A stretch of DNA of 64,000 nt from contig NZ_CP084712.1 of NCBI RefSeq assembly GCF_023822045.1, positions 1,860,001 to 1,924,000 of the forward strand. The letters run 5' to 3'. This DNA is from Sphingopyxis sp. USTB-05. Lineage in GTDB: Bacteria; Pseudomonadota; Alphaproteobacteria; Sphingomonadales; Sphingomonadaceae. The notes below the pieces were generated by a model, which worked only from the letters and a program-made list of their open reading frames with translations, was not told where the DNA came from and searched no databases. The position numbers and the translations under genes were made by a program. This document shows, piece after piece, positions 27,252-35,405 of this stretch (within the stretch, counting starts at the first letter, position 1; every line of letters starts with the position of its first letter).

Positions 27252-28226
27252 TCAGCGATCGCGCTGGACGACCGCATCGCGGAAGCCCTTCGCCTTCACT
27301 TTGCCGAGCGCGCCGCGCGCTTCGGCGTCGCTCGCGAAAGGACCGACGCGCACACGCCACAGATTGCCTGCTTTCGTCACGTGGCCGCCGACCGATTTCG
27401 CCGCTGCGTCGGCGCGGCTTTCCACGCTGAAGGCGCCGACCTGCACCACAAACTTCCCGGCGACAGCGGGGGCTGGTTTAGTGGTAGGCTTGGGCGCCGC
27501 CTTGGTCGTTCCCGGACCTTCGACAACAAAGCGGTCGTCGCCGGGTTTGGCCTTGCCCGATGCGATCGGCGCAGCGGGCTGCGCGGTAACGGGTGCGGCA
27601 ACAACCGCCGCTTTCGGAACGGGTAGCGCCTTTGCCTTGTTACGCAGAATTGCCAGCAGCGATTCGGGCGTCGCGATGCGTTCGGGAACGGGTTTGCCCG
27701 AGCGAAGCTGCGCGCGTTCGGCGACGGGCGGGTTAGTCCGACGCACCCGCACGGCGGAGAGGCCGTCGGTGAGCCCGAGTTGTTCGGCGGCGCCGCGTGA
27801 GAGGTCGATCAGCCGGTCGCCGACCATCGGCCCGCGATCGTTGACGCGCACCAGAATCGTCCGTCCGGTATCGAGCGCGGTGACCTCGACATAGCTCGGC
27901 AACGGCAGCGTCTTATGCGCCGCGCTGATTGCCGCAGGATCGAACGCCTCGCCATTGGCGGTCGGCTTTCCGGCCAATTCCTCGCCATACCAGCTTGCAT
28001 AGCCGACATCATCATAGTCAGGGATGTCGGCGGGCGTATAGGTCACGCCGCCGATCGTGTATGGATCGCCGAGCTTTACCGGAACATCGACAACACCGTT
28101 TGCGGCCGTCGCCGGCGTCGGACTTGCCGTCGGGCCGCCTTCGCGCTTGCCATCCGTAATGCCACAGCCGGCGAGCATCAGCATCGCCCCGGCCATCAGG
28201 CCCCCGCCCTTAACGATCGATTTCAT
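27252..28226 (-). CDS. rlpA: RlpA-like septal lipoprotein with DPBB and SPOR domains
   Basis: A 324-residue lipoprotein: the lipobox LAGC puts the lipidated Cys at residue 21. A double-psi beta-barrel follows (VGYASWYGEELAGKPTANGE, VRVNDRGPM containing the catalytic-type Asp, IDLSRGAAEQLGL). After a Pro/Ala-rich linker, a C-terminal SPOR domain (about 250-324, FVVQVGAFSVESRA, WRVRVGPFASDAEA) binds denuded septal glycan. RlpA proteins cleave or bind such glycan at division sites. Its start overlaps the mltB stop by 17 bases. Confidence 0.94.
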   Translation of the reverse strand: MKSIVKGGGLMAGAMLMLAGCGITDGKREGGPTASPTPATAANGVVDVPVKLGDPYTIGGVTYTPADIPDYDDVGYASWYGEELAGKPTANGEAFDPAAISAAHKTLPLPSYVEVTALDTGRTILVRVNDRGPMVGDRLIDLSRGAAEQLGLTDGLSAVRVRRTNPPVAERAQLRSGKPVPERIATPESLLAILRNKAKALPVPKAAVVAAPVTAQPAAPIASGKAKPGDDRFVVEGPGTTKAAPKPTTKPAPAVAGKFVVQVGAFSVESRADAAAKSVGGHVTKAGNLWRVRVGPFASDAEARGALGKVKAKGFRDAVVQRDR

Positions 28227-29274
28227 CCGCCAGCAACCCCACAGACAGTGCGTAAAAATTGGAACAATTATAGTCCAATATCGCGCGATAGTTACCGGTC
28301 AGCAAATAAGCGGTGCGACCGGGGCCGTCGGGTTCGAGCAGCGTCGCCTGTACATTGCCGTCGGGCCAGCGGCCGCCGACCGGTTGGATACCGTCGGCGC
28401 GCCATTCCGCCATCGAACGCCAGCGGCTGTGCCGGTCGAAAACGCGCGGACAGCGCGTGGGGGTCAGGCGATTGGCGACCGCGCTGCGGTTGAAACCCGC
28501 AGGTACGGTCACTGCGACGCCCCATGGCTGGCCTGCGCGCCAGCCAGCGCGGCGAAGGTAGGAACCGATCGATTCGATGGCGTCGGCCTCACTTGACCAG
28601 ATACGCGCGACGCCGTCGCCGTCGCCGTCCTCTGCGACCTGTAGATAGACCGAGGGCAGGAACTGCGGATAGCCGAACGCGCCGGCCCAACTGCCCTTCA
28701 GCGCGCTGCGCGGCACGCCGCGCTCGACCATTACCATCGTCGCGATAAGCTCGGGTTCGAAGAGGCTGCGACGGCGGCCTTCATAGGCGAGCGTCGCAAG
28801 CGCTTCGGGCAAGTCGAAATTGCCCGTCACCTGTCCATAGGCGGTTTCATGGCCATAGATTGCGATCATAATGCTCGTCGGGACGCCCGTGCGCGCCTCG
28901 ATGCGCGACAGCAGCGGCAGCAGCCGGTCGTGGACGCGGCGCCCGCCGCCAATGCGCGCGGCATCGACATGCTTCGCCTTATAGGGGGCGAATGACGGGA
29001 TCGGGGTGTTCGGGCTCGGTGGGCTGCCGAGATTGTCGCGGTCGAGCGCAACGACGCGCGCGTTGTACGCGAGCCCTGCCGTCACGCGGTCGAAGGTGGT
29101 GCGCGAGACGCCGCGCGCCTGCGCCTTTGGCCACAGCGACTGAACATAGGCGTCGAAGCTGCCGTCGACGCCCTGCGCGTGAAGCGGGGCCGAGGCGGTG
29201 AGCATCCATGCCGACAGGAACGCCGTAGCAAATTTGAAAAGGCGTCCGATTCTGAAACGTATAGCGTGCATCAT
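28210..29274 (-). CDS. Lytic murein transglycosylase, MltB family
   Basis: About 354 residues, secreted: a basic N-terminus, hydrophobic FATAFLSAWMLTASAPLHA and a signal-peptidase I-type AHA/AQG cleavage. It has the MltB/SLT2 core, with the catalytic Glu in IYGHETAYGQVTG, ALATLAYEGRR, WAGAFGYPQFLPSVYL and the closing NYRAILDYNCSNFYALSVGLLAD. It cleaves the glycan backbone to 1,6-anhydro-MurNAc ends. The start at 29274 (MMHAIRF) is preferred over 29286 because GGTGGGG precedes it. It heads a ten-gene minus-strand run down to mazG and is divergent from tRNA-Ser. Confidence 0.93.
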   Translation of the reverse strand: MMHAIRFRIGRLFKFATAFLSAWMLTASAPLHAQGVDGSFDAYVQSLWPKAQARGVSRTTFDRVTAGLAYNARVVALDRDNLGSPPSPNTPIPSFAPYKAKHVDAARIGGGRRVHDRLLPLLSRIEARTGVPTSIMIAIYGHETAYGQVTGNFDLPEALATLAYEGRRRSLFEPELIATMVMVERGVPRSALKGSWAGAFGYPQFLPSVYLQVAEDGDGDGVARIWSSEADAIESIGSYLRRAGWRAGQPWGVAVTVPAGFNRSAVANRLTPTRCPRVFDRHSRWRSMAEWRADGIQPVGGRWPDGNVQATLLEPDGPGRTAYLLTGNYRAILDYNCSNFYALSVGLLADEIDR

Positions 29275-29418
29275 GTCCCCACCCATAGGACGGGTGTCGC
29301 ACAGATGCGAGCGGCTTGGCTAGGTCGCGGCGGGATGAGCCGATTCATTCGCGCGATGGATCGAGCCCGCAAGGTTTCGCTTGCCGCTGGGCGCCCGCGC
29401 GCTATGGGGGCGGCGCAA

Positions 29419-29508
29419 GGACAGGTGGCCGAGTGGTTTAAGGCAGCGGTCTTGAAAACCGCCGTGGGTGCAAGCTCACCGTGGGTTCGAATCCCACCCT
29501 GTCCGCCA
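29419..29508 (+). tRNA. tRNA-Ser, anticodon TGA
   Basis: A 90-base class II tRNA with CCA encoded. The acceptor stem GGACAGG (29419-29425) pairs exactly with CCTGTCC (29498-29504), with discriminator G and CCA at 29506-29508. The anticodon stem GCGGT/ACCGC encloses loop CTTGAAA, so the anticodon is TGA (reads UCN). A long variable arm (GTGGGTGCAAGCTCAC) and the T-loop GGTTCGAATCC are present. The CCA is immediately followed by the stop codon of the convergent gene at 29509. Confidence 0.98.
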
Positions 29509-30594
29509 TCAGCCGAAATGCAGGCGACGGTATTTTCCGCGAAAATAGAGCAAGGGGTCGCGATGCGGCTCGAACTGCGCGCGCACTACCCGACCGACGA
29601 GGATGAAATGGTCGCCCGCTTCGTGCAGCGATTCGTGCTGGCACTCGAACGAGACGAGCGAGCTGCCTAGCAGCGGCACGCCCGTCTGACCCGGGGCCCA
29701 CGGCTGGCCTGCGAACCGGTCTTCGCCCTTTGCCGCAAAACGGTTCGATGTCGGCTGTTGGCCGATCTGCAGCACATTCACCCCAAAATGCGCGGCTTGG
29801 CGTAGCGCGGGCGCGGTTCCGGCGGTGTTGGCGATGCACACGAGCAGCAGCGGAGGATCGAGCGAGACCGACGTGAAACTGTTCGCGGTGAGTCCGACGG
29901 GGGCTCCTTCGGCATCGAGGGCGGTCACGATCGTGATGCCCGTGGCAAAGCAGCCCATTGCATCGCGCAGCGTGCGCGGATCGGATCCCGCCTTGAATTC
30001 CATCGCCTCGCGCGGCTGCCGACGTTCGAGGAACTCGAGAAGCTGTCCAAGCAGCGCTTCCCGGCGATCTGACGCCAGTTCAAGGTCGCAATCATTGATG
30101 TCGGCGCTCTGTCCGAGCGGCAACGCCGCGATGAAGGCATCGCTGTGAGCGCTGGCCTGCGCGGGAGAAAAGCCGCCGCGAACGACGAGGGTCGGCAGCG
30201 CGAGGCGCGCTGCGACGCCGCTTGCTCCGTCGCCGTCATCAGGGGGCATGTCGACGAGCACAAGGCCGGCGGCGAGATGCGCCCCATCATCAAGGCCGAG
30301 CGCGCGCGTTGCGATCCAACTGCCGCGTCCCGCCGCGACCACGACCGGCCGCGATCCCATCTGCGCAAGAACAGCGCGCAAATCCTCAATATGCGGCGCG
30401 AGATCGGCGCCATCCCGAAGGTCGAGATTGACGACGCGGCGCCCGGAAAGCACAAGAGCCTCGGCGACATCCCGCCAGCTTGCGCGGTCCTGCCCGATTT
30501 CGGGGACGAGGAGCACCGCTGGGTCATTTTCGTCGCCCAGCATGTCGGCCGCCAGAACAACGCCGCCGAAACCCTTGTATTCGATAAGGCTCAA
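29509..30594 (-). CDS. Fusion: degenerate alpha/beta-hydrolase-like domain + flavin reductase domain
   Basis: A 361-residue two-domain protein. Residues 1 to about 195 look like an alpha/beta-hydrolase fold (VVLAADMLGDENDPAVLLVPEIGQDRASW, RVVNLDLRDGAD, PTLVVRG). The nucleophile elbow reads GRGSW (89-93) instead of GxSxG, and no catalytic His is visible near the end, so this half is probably not hydrolytic. Residues from about 205 are a flavin reductase-like FMN-binding domain (TLRDAMGCFATGITIVTA, GLTANSFTSVSLDPPLLLVC, HFGVNVL, DHFILVGRV). The second half would supply reduced flavin to a monooxygenase or act on FMN itself. The stop codon abuts tRNA-Ser. Confidence 0.88.
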   Translation of the reverse strand: MSLIEYKGFGGVVLAADMLGDENDPAVLLVPEIGQDRASWRDVAEALVLSGRRVVNLDLRDGADLAPHIEDLRAVLAQMGSRPVVVAAGRGSWIATRALGLDDGAHLAAGLVLVDMPPDDGDGASGVAARLALPTLVVRGGFSPAQASAHSDAFIAALPLGQSADINDCDLELASDRREALLGQLLEFLERRQPREAMEFKAGSDPRTLRDAMGCFATGITIVTALDAEGAPVGLTANSFTSVSLDPPLLLVCIANTAGTAPALRQAAHFGVNVLQIGQQPTSNRFAAKGEDRFAGQPWAPGQTGVPLLGSSLVSFECQHESLHEAGDHFILVGRVVRAQFEPHRDPLLYFRGKYRRLHFG

Positions 30595-30708
30595 AAATCC
30601 CCCTTGCCGCGCCGGCGGGCGGTTGCGCCGGCGGCATTCGATATGATCAGATCGTGATGAATCGGACCATATCGAAAGCGCGTGCGCTGCGCCAGCACGG
30701 CGGACGTG

Positions 30709-31689
30709 TCAGGCGCGCATCGACGCGAGCCGCCCGTCGACGATCGCGTCGGCATCGGCGATGATCCGGTCGATCAGTTCCTTACAGGTGGGGATGTCGT
30801 GGATAAGCCCCTGCACCATTCCGGCCCAGAAAACGCCTTTCGAAAGGTCGCCGGTCTCCAGCAACTCGCGGCCCGCCTTGCCGTTCACCAGTTCGGCGAC
30901 GTCGGCAAAGGTCGCATCGGGGACAGCAAGGCGGCGCACAACCTCCTCGCTCACTTCGCTCTTTCCGACGCGCGCAGTGTTCTTAAGGCTGCGGAAGATC
31001 AGGAAGCTGCCGCGCTCGTCGTTGTCGATATAGGCCTGTTTCACATTCGCGTGGATCGGCGCCTCGACCGTCGCGCAGAAGCGCGTGCCCATGTTGATCC
31101 CTTCCGCACCCAAGGTAAGCGCAGCAACGAGACCACGCCCGTCGCCGAAGCCGCCCGAGGCAAGCATAGGAATCTTCACCTTGTCGGCAGCGGCGGGGAT
31201 CAGGATCAGGCCGGGGATATCATCCTCGCCCGGGTGGCCCGCGCATTCGAAACCATCGATCGAAATGATGTCGCAGCCCGCGCGTTCGGCCGACAGCGCA
31301 TGGCGGACCGCCGTGCATTTGTGGAGGATCGTGACGCCATGGGGCTTCAGCATTTCCCAAATCTCGCGCACGGCCTGTGTACCCGCGGTCTCGACAATCT
31401 TGACTCCGCCGTCAATGATAGCCTGAGCATAGGCCTTGTAATCGGGGGCATTGATCGTCGGAAAAACGGTCATATTCACGCCGAAAGGCTTGTCAGTCAT
31501 CGCGCGGCAGCGCTCGATTTCGGCGCTGAGTGCGGCGGGGGTCGGCTGGGTCAGCGCGGTGATAATGCCCAGTCCGCCAGCATTCGACACGGCGCTGGCA
31601 AGTTCGGCATAGCCGACGCTCTGCATGCCGCCCTGGACGATCGGATGCTCGATACCCAGCATTTCGGTGATGCGTGTCTTGAAAGCCAT
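30709..31689 (-). CDS. Nitronate monooxygenase-family flavoprotein
   Basis: A 326-residue FMN TIM-barrel of the NMO/2-nitropropane dioxygenase family: TRITEMLGIEHPIVQGGMQ at the start, SNAGGLGIITAL, ISIDGFECAGHPGEDD, then the phosphate-binding MLASGGFGDGRGLVAAL and GINMGTRFCATVEAP. Family members include nitronate oxidases and, in actinobacterial steroid degradation, the IpdC reductase, so the name does not fix the substrate. The ATG at 31689 gives the conserved N-terminus; the longer frame to 31857 is rejected. It is divergent from an acyl-CoA dehydrogenase gene, with a palindromic operator-like site between them. Confidence 0.9.
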   Translation of the reverse strand: MAFKTRITEMLGIEHPIVQGGMQSVGYAELASAVSNAGGLGIITALTQPTPAALSAEIERCRAMTDKPFGVNMTVFPTINAPDYKAYAQAIIDGGVKIVETAGTQAVREIWEMLKPHGVTILHKCTAVRHALSAERAGCDIISIDGFECAGHPGEDDIPGLILIPAAADKVKIPMLASGGFGDGRGLVAALTLGAEGINMGTRFCATVEAPIHANVKQAYIDNDERGSFLIFRSLKNTARVGKSEVSEEVVRRLAVPDATFADVAELVNGKAGRELLETGDLSKGVFWAGMVQGLIHDIPTCKELIDRIIADADAIVDGRLASMRA

Positions 31690-31750
31690 CCTCTGTCCCT
31701 TCTCGGTTGTCCTGCCCCTACGGCATCTTCGCTTCGACCCATGAAATAAC

Positions 31751-31770
31751 TTGACGCTTACGTCAACGTC
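31751..31770. promoter_or_regulatory. Palindromic operator-like site, copy 1
   Basis: TTGACGCTTACGTCAACGTC in the NMO/acyl-CoA dehydrogenase divergent gap, 40 bases before the dehydrogenase ATG. It differs by one base from the site at 33033-33052. The CGTTTACG/ACGTCAACG shape resembles sites of MerR-family LiuR regulators of branched-chain catabolism; that resemblance is from memory and the regulator is not encoded in the window. Confidence 0.65.
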
Positions 31771-31810
31771 GGGTTGAGCGATTATATAGATAGCGAAGGG
31801 AATCGGGATT

Positions 31811-32989
31811 ATGACAAGCGAAGGTATATCGGATCGGGCACTGGCCATTGCCGCCAAGGTCGAAACCTTCGTTCGCGAAATTGTCGTTCCTTATGAAAAA
31901 GACCCGCGCCGCGACCACCACGGCGCGCCGACTGACGAACTTGTGATGGAAATGCGTGAGCATGCGCGTGCAGCAGGGGTGCTAACCCCGCACATCCTGG
32001 GCAACGGCGATCATCTGAACCAGCGCGAGACGGCGGTCGTTCTCATCAAGAGTGGCCTCTCCCCGCTCGGCCCGCTCGCTTGCAACACCATGGCACCCGA
32101 TGAGGGCAATATGTACCTCCTTGGCAAGGAAGGCAGCCCCGAGCTCAAGGAACGGTTCCTGAAGCCGATGGTGGCCGGTGAAGTGCGCTCGGCCTTCTTC
32201 ATGACCGAGCCTGCTGACGAAGGTGGCGCGGGGTCCGACCCGTCGATGATGAAGACGACCTGTCATCTTGATGGCAATCATTGGGTGGTGAACGGTCGAA
32301 AGACCTTCATCACCGGTGCAATGGGTGCGCGCGTCGGTATCGTGATGGCAAAGTCCGAGCAGGGCGCATGCATGTTCCTCGTCGACCTGCCCGATCCCGC
32401 AATTCGCATAGACGACGTGCCGAATACGATCGACAGTTCGATGCCCGGCGGCCATGCGACGCTGACCATCGACAATCTCCGCATCCCCGCCGACCAGATG
32501 CTTGGCGAGGCAGGCGAAGGCTTTCGTTATGCGCAGGTGCGCCTGTCCCCTGCCCGCCTGTCGCACTGCATGCGCTGGCTGGGCGCTTGCATCCGTGCGC
32601 ACGAGATCGCGACCGACTACGCCAACCGCCGCGAGGCGTTCGGCAAGCCGTTGATCGACCATGAGGGCGTCGGCTTCATGCTCGCCGAAAATATGATCGA
32701 CCTTAAACAGGCCGAGTTGATGATCGACTGGTGCGCGGGGGTGCTCGACACCGGATCGCTTGGCACGGTTGAAAGCTCGATGGCGAAGGTCGCGGTGTCG
32801 GAAGCTTTGATGCGCATCGCCGACCGCTGCGTCCAGGTAATGGGCGGGACCGGCGTGACCGACAAGACGATCGTCGAGCAAGTGTTTCGCGAGGTCCGCG
32901 CCTTTCGCATCTACGACGGCCCCACCGAAGTCCACAAATGGAGCCTCGCGAAGAAGATCCGCCGCGACTGGAAGTCTGGGCTCGCCTGA
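31811..32989 (+). CDS. Acyl-CoA dehydrogenase (ACAD10/11-like)
   Basis: A 392-residue FAD enzyme catalysing alpha,beta-desaturation of an acyl-CoA. The middle domain has FFMTEPADEGGAGSDPSMM and WVVNGRKTFITGAMGA. The C-terminal helical domain has RREAFGKPLIDHEGVGFMLAEN and VMGGTGVTDKTIVEQVFREVRAFRIYDGPTEVHKW. IYDGP(T/D)EVH ending is characteristic of the ACAD10/11 branch, which takes long or branched substrates. It has its own promoter with a palindromic site and stands apart from the next pair by about 110 bases that hold a second copy of the site. Confidence 0.93.
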   Translation: MTSEGISDRALAIAAKVETFVREIVVPYEKDPRRDHHGAPTDELVMEMREHARAAGVLTPHILGNGDHLNQRETAVVLIKSGLSPLGPLACNTMAPDEGNMYLLGKEGSPELKERFLKPMVAGEVRSAFFMTEPADEGGAGSDPSMMKTTCHLDGNHWVVNGRKTFITGAMGARVGIVMAKSEQGACMFLVDLPDPAIRIDDVPNTIDSSMPGGHATLTIDNLRIPADQMLGEAGEGFRYAQVRLSPARLSHCMRWLGACIRAHEIATDYANRREAFGKPLIDHEGVGFMLAENMIDLKQAELMIDWCAGVLDTGSLGTVESSMAKVAVSEALMRIADRCVQVMGGTGVTDKTIVEQVFREVRAFRIYDGPTEVHKWSLAKKIRRDWKSGLA

Positions 32990-33032
32990 CACGCTCGTCA
33001 GTTGCGGCGTGAAAAGCGTAGCGTCAAAGTGC

Positions 33033-33052
33033 TTGACGTTTACGTCAACGTC
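33033..33052. promoter_or_regulatory. Palindromic operator-like site, copy 2
   Basis: TTGACGTTTACGTCAACGTC, 46 bases before the ATG at 33098. TTGACGT and ACGTCAA are exact complements around TT. It is 19/20 identical to the copy at 31751-31770, and each lies just ahead of an acyl-CoA dehydrogenase gene, so common regulation is likely. Confidence 0.7.
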
Positions 33053-33097
33053 CGGTTCATTGGCCGCAACGAGATAATGGGAAGGACGGGTGCAGGC

Positions 33098-34192
33098 ATG
33101 ACCATCCTCTACGACGAAGGCCAGCAGGCGATCGCGACCGAGTCGCGGCGCGTATTGGAGGCGCGGATCAACAAAGACGCACTGTTGCCACTCCTCGAAA
33201 CCGTCGGCGAATATCATCGCCCCTTCTGGGACACTGCAAAGGAACAGGGCTGGACCGCGCTTGCACTTCCTGAAGCCGAGGGCGGCCTGGGCCTCGGGCT
33301 GATCGAATTGGGCCTGATCGCGCACCAGGCCGGGCGCAGCATCAGCGGCGCGCCGTTTCTGACTGCAGGTTTCGGCGTAGCCAAGGCGATCGAGCTTTTC
33401 GGGTCCGATGCGCAAAAGGCGCGCTGGCTACCCGGATTGGCGAGCGGCGAAACCATCGGCGCTATCGCCTTTGCGGCGGGTCCCGACGCCCTTCCCGCCC
33501 GTCCCGATGTGACCTTTACCGGCGACCGGCTCGACGGCACCGTACGCAGTGTTTCTGCGGGACTCGTCGCGGATATCGCCATCGTTTTTGCGAACGGGCC
33601 GGGTATGCCGGTGCTCGCGCTGGTCGAACTCGCCGGAGCAAAGCGCTCCGCCGTCCCCAGCTTCGACAATAGCCGCCTGATTGCCGATATCGGCTTTTCG
33701 GGCGTGCCAGCAGAAACGCTCGCCGTCGGCAGCGCCGCGCGCGACGCAGCGCTTCATATCCTGGCTTTACAAGCCGTCGTCACCGCGCACGAGCAGACCG
33801 GCGGCGCCGAGGCGCTCATGGAGATTGCACGCGATTATGCGCTGACACGCAAGGCATTCGGCCAGCCGATCGGCGCTTTCCAGTCGGTGAAGCATCGCAT
33901 CGCCGAACTCTACGGCCTTGTCGAACTGGCCCGCGCGAACTGCATTCATGCCGCAGCCCGCGAAGGAGCCGCCGATTTCATCACCGCTGCCGCGGCCGCG
34001 CGCCTGTCGGCGACCGAGGCCTATGACACCGCAGCGCGCGATTGCATCCAGATCCATGGCGGCATCGGCGTTACGTGGGAAATCGGGCTGCATCTCCATA
34101 TGCGCCGGGCGCGCAGCCTCGCCATCGAACAGGGTAGCAGCCTGTTCTGGGAGGACGTCCTCGTCGACCAGCTAGCGGGAGAAGGTGCATGA
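33098..34192 (+). CDS. Acyl-CoA dehydrogenase, small partner subunit
   Basis: A 364-residue ACAD-family protein with N helical domain (ALPEAEGGLGLGLIELGLIA), a diverged middle beta domain (IGAIAFAAGPDAL, where active enzymes have the FAD-contacting TEP..GSD, is degenerate) and a C domain with DYALTRKAFGQPIGAFQSVKHRIAEL and IQIHGGIGVTWEIGLHLHMRRA. This matches the cofactor-poor subunit of heteromeric (alpha2beta2) ACADs known from actinobacterial steroid catabolism. The stop overlaps the start of the large subunit gene (ATGA). The ATG at 33098 follows GAAGGACGGG; an alternative is 33077. Confidence 0.9.
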   Translation: MTILYDEGQQAIATESRRVLEARINKDALLPLLETVGEYHRPFWDTAKEQGWTALALPEAEGGLGLGLIELGLIAHQAGRSISGAPFLTAGFGVAKAIELFGSDAQKARWLPGLASGETIGAIAFAAGPDALPARPDVTFTGDRLDGTVRSVSAGLVADIAIVFANGPGMPVLALVELAGAKRSAVPSFDNSRLIADIGFSGVPAETLAVGSAARDAALHILALQAVVTAHEQTGGAEALMEIARDYALTRKAFGQPIGAFQSVKHRIAELYGLVELARANCIHAAAREGAADFITAAAAARLSATEAYDTAARDCIQIHGGIGVTWEIGLHLHMRRARSLAIEQGSSLFWEDVLVDQLAGEGA

Positions 34193-35394
34193 GCGATCTT
34201 GAAGCCTATCGCGCCAAGGCCGCGGCCTGGCTCCAGTCGATGGCGCCGACATTTGGCCGCGAGGCGCGCAAGGGCCTGTCCGAGGCCGACGATCTGGCCC
34301 TCGGCCGCCAGTATCAGAAAGCGAAGTTCGACGCGGGTTATGCCGGGATCAACTGGCCAACCGAATATGGCGGCCAAGGGCTCAGCCATCTTGAAAAGGT
34401 GACTTTCGACGCCGAGGAAATGAAGCACGGCTTCCCGAGTTTCTATTTCGGCATCTCGCTCGGCATGCCCGTACCCGTGCTGATGCAGTTCGGCAGCGAC
34501 AAGGAGTTCGTGAAGGAGCGCGTCCTCAAGGCGTTGCAGGGCGAAGAAATCTGGTGCCAGCTTTTTTCCGAGCCGTCCGGCGGATCGGACCTCGCGGGCC
34601 TGCGCACCAAAGCCGAGCCTGACGGCAACGGGTGGAAGATTAACGGCCAGAAGGTGTGGACGAGCTGGGCGCATTATAGCGACTACGGCGTCATTGTTGT
34701 GCGTACCGACCCGACCGTCGCGAAGCACAAGGGCCTCACCTATTTCTGGGTCGACATGAAGGCGCCGGGCGTGACGGTTCGCCCGATCAAGCTTGCGGGC
34801 GGCGATAGCCATGTCAACGAAGTCTTCTTCGACGATGTGAAGATCACCGACGACCATCGTATGTCGCCGGTCGGTGGCGGCTTCGCGGTCGCCATCGCGA
34901 CGCTGATGATCGAACGCTATGTCGCGACCGACAGCGCGGGATTCGGTCCGCATCTCGACCTGTTCGTCGAACTGGCTAAGGATGTTCAGTTCAATGGCCG
35001 CCCGGCGATCGAGGATGGCCGGATCCGGCAACAGATCGCGCGCAACTATGCGATGCGCTCGGGGCTCGATTCGATCAATGTGCGCGCGCGGCTGATGATG
35101 CAGGCGGGGATGATGCCGGGTCCCGAGGGCTCGCTCAACAAGCTGGTCGCGGTCCGCTCGCGCCAGAAACTGTCCGAACTCGCGCTCGATCTGCAAGGCA
35201 GCAACGCCTTCTTTTTCGACGAACATGCCTCGCAAAAGGAAGATTGGGCGGCGAGCTGGATCAACGCCCCGACGGGCCGCATCGCGGGTGGGTCGGACGA
35301 AACATTGCTCAATACGATCGCCGAGAAGGTGCTCGGCCTGCCGCAGGATCATCGCCCGGACAAGGGCATCCCCTTCAACCAGATTCCCGCCTGA
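34189..35394 (+). CDS. Acyl-CoA dehydrogenase, large partner subunit
   Basis: A 401-residue ACAD. Its FAD/substrate region is canonical (CQLFSEPSGGSDLAGLRTKA, WKINGQKVWTSWAHYSDYG) and its C-terminal GRIAGGSDETLLNTIAEKVLGLP is the usual adenine-FAD contacting end. Long inserts are absent. The 4-base overlap with the preceding small-subunit gene and the complementary degeneracy suggest an obligate heteromer. The SDR gene follows 11 bases later with GAGGAG between, so these are one operon. Confidence 0.92.
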   Translation: MSDLEAYRAKAAAWLQSMAPTFGREARKGLSEADDLALGRQYQKAKFDAGYAGINWPTEYGGQGLSHLEKVTFDAEEMKHGFPSFYFGISLGMPVPVLMQFGSDKEFVKERVLKALQGEEIWCQLFSEPSGGSDLAGLRTKAEPDGNGWKINGQKVWTSWAHYSDYGVIVVRTDPTVAKHKGLTYFWVDMKAPGVTVRPIKLAGGDSHVNEVFFDDVKITDDHRMSPVGGGFAVAIATLMIERYVATDSAGFGPHLDLFVELAKDVQFNGRPAIEDGRIRQQIARNYAMRSGLDSINVRARLMMQAGMMPGPEGSLNKLVAVRSRQKLSELALDLQGSNAFFFDEHASQKEDWAASWINAPTGRIAGGSDETLLNTIAEKVLGLPQDHRPDKGIPFNQIPA

Positions 35395-35405
35395 GGAGCC
35401 TCGCC

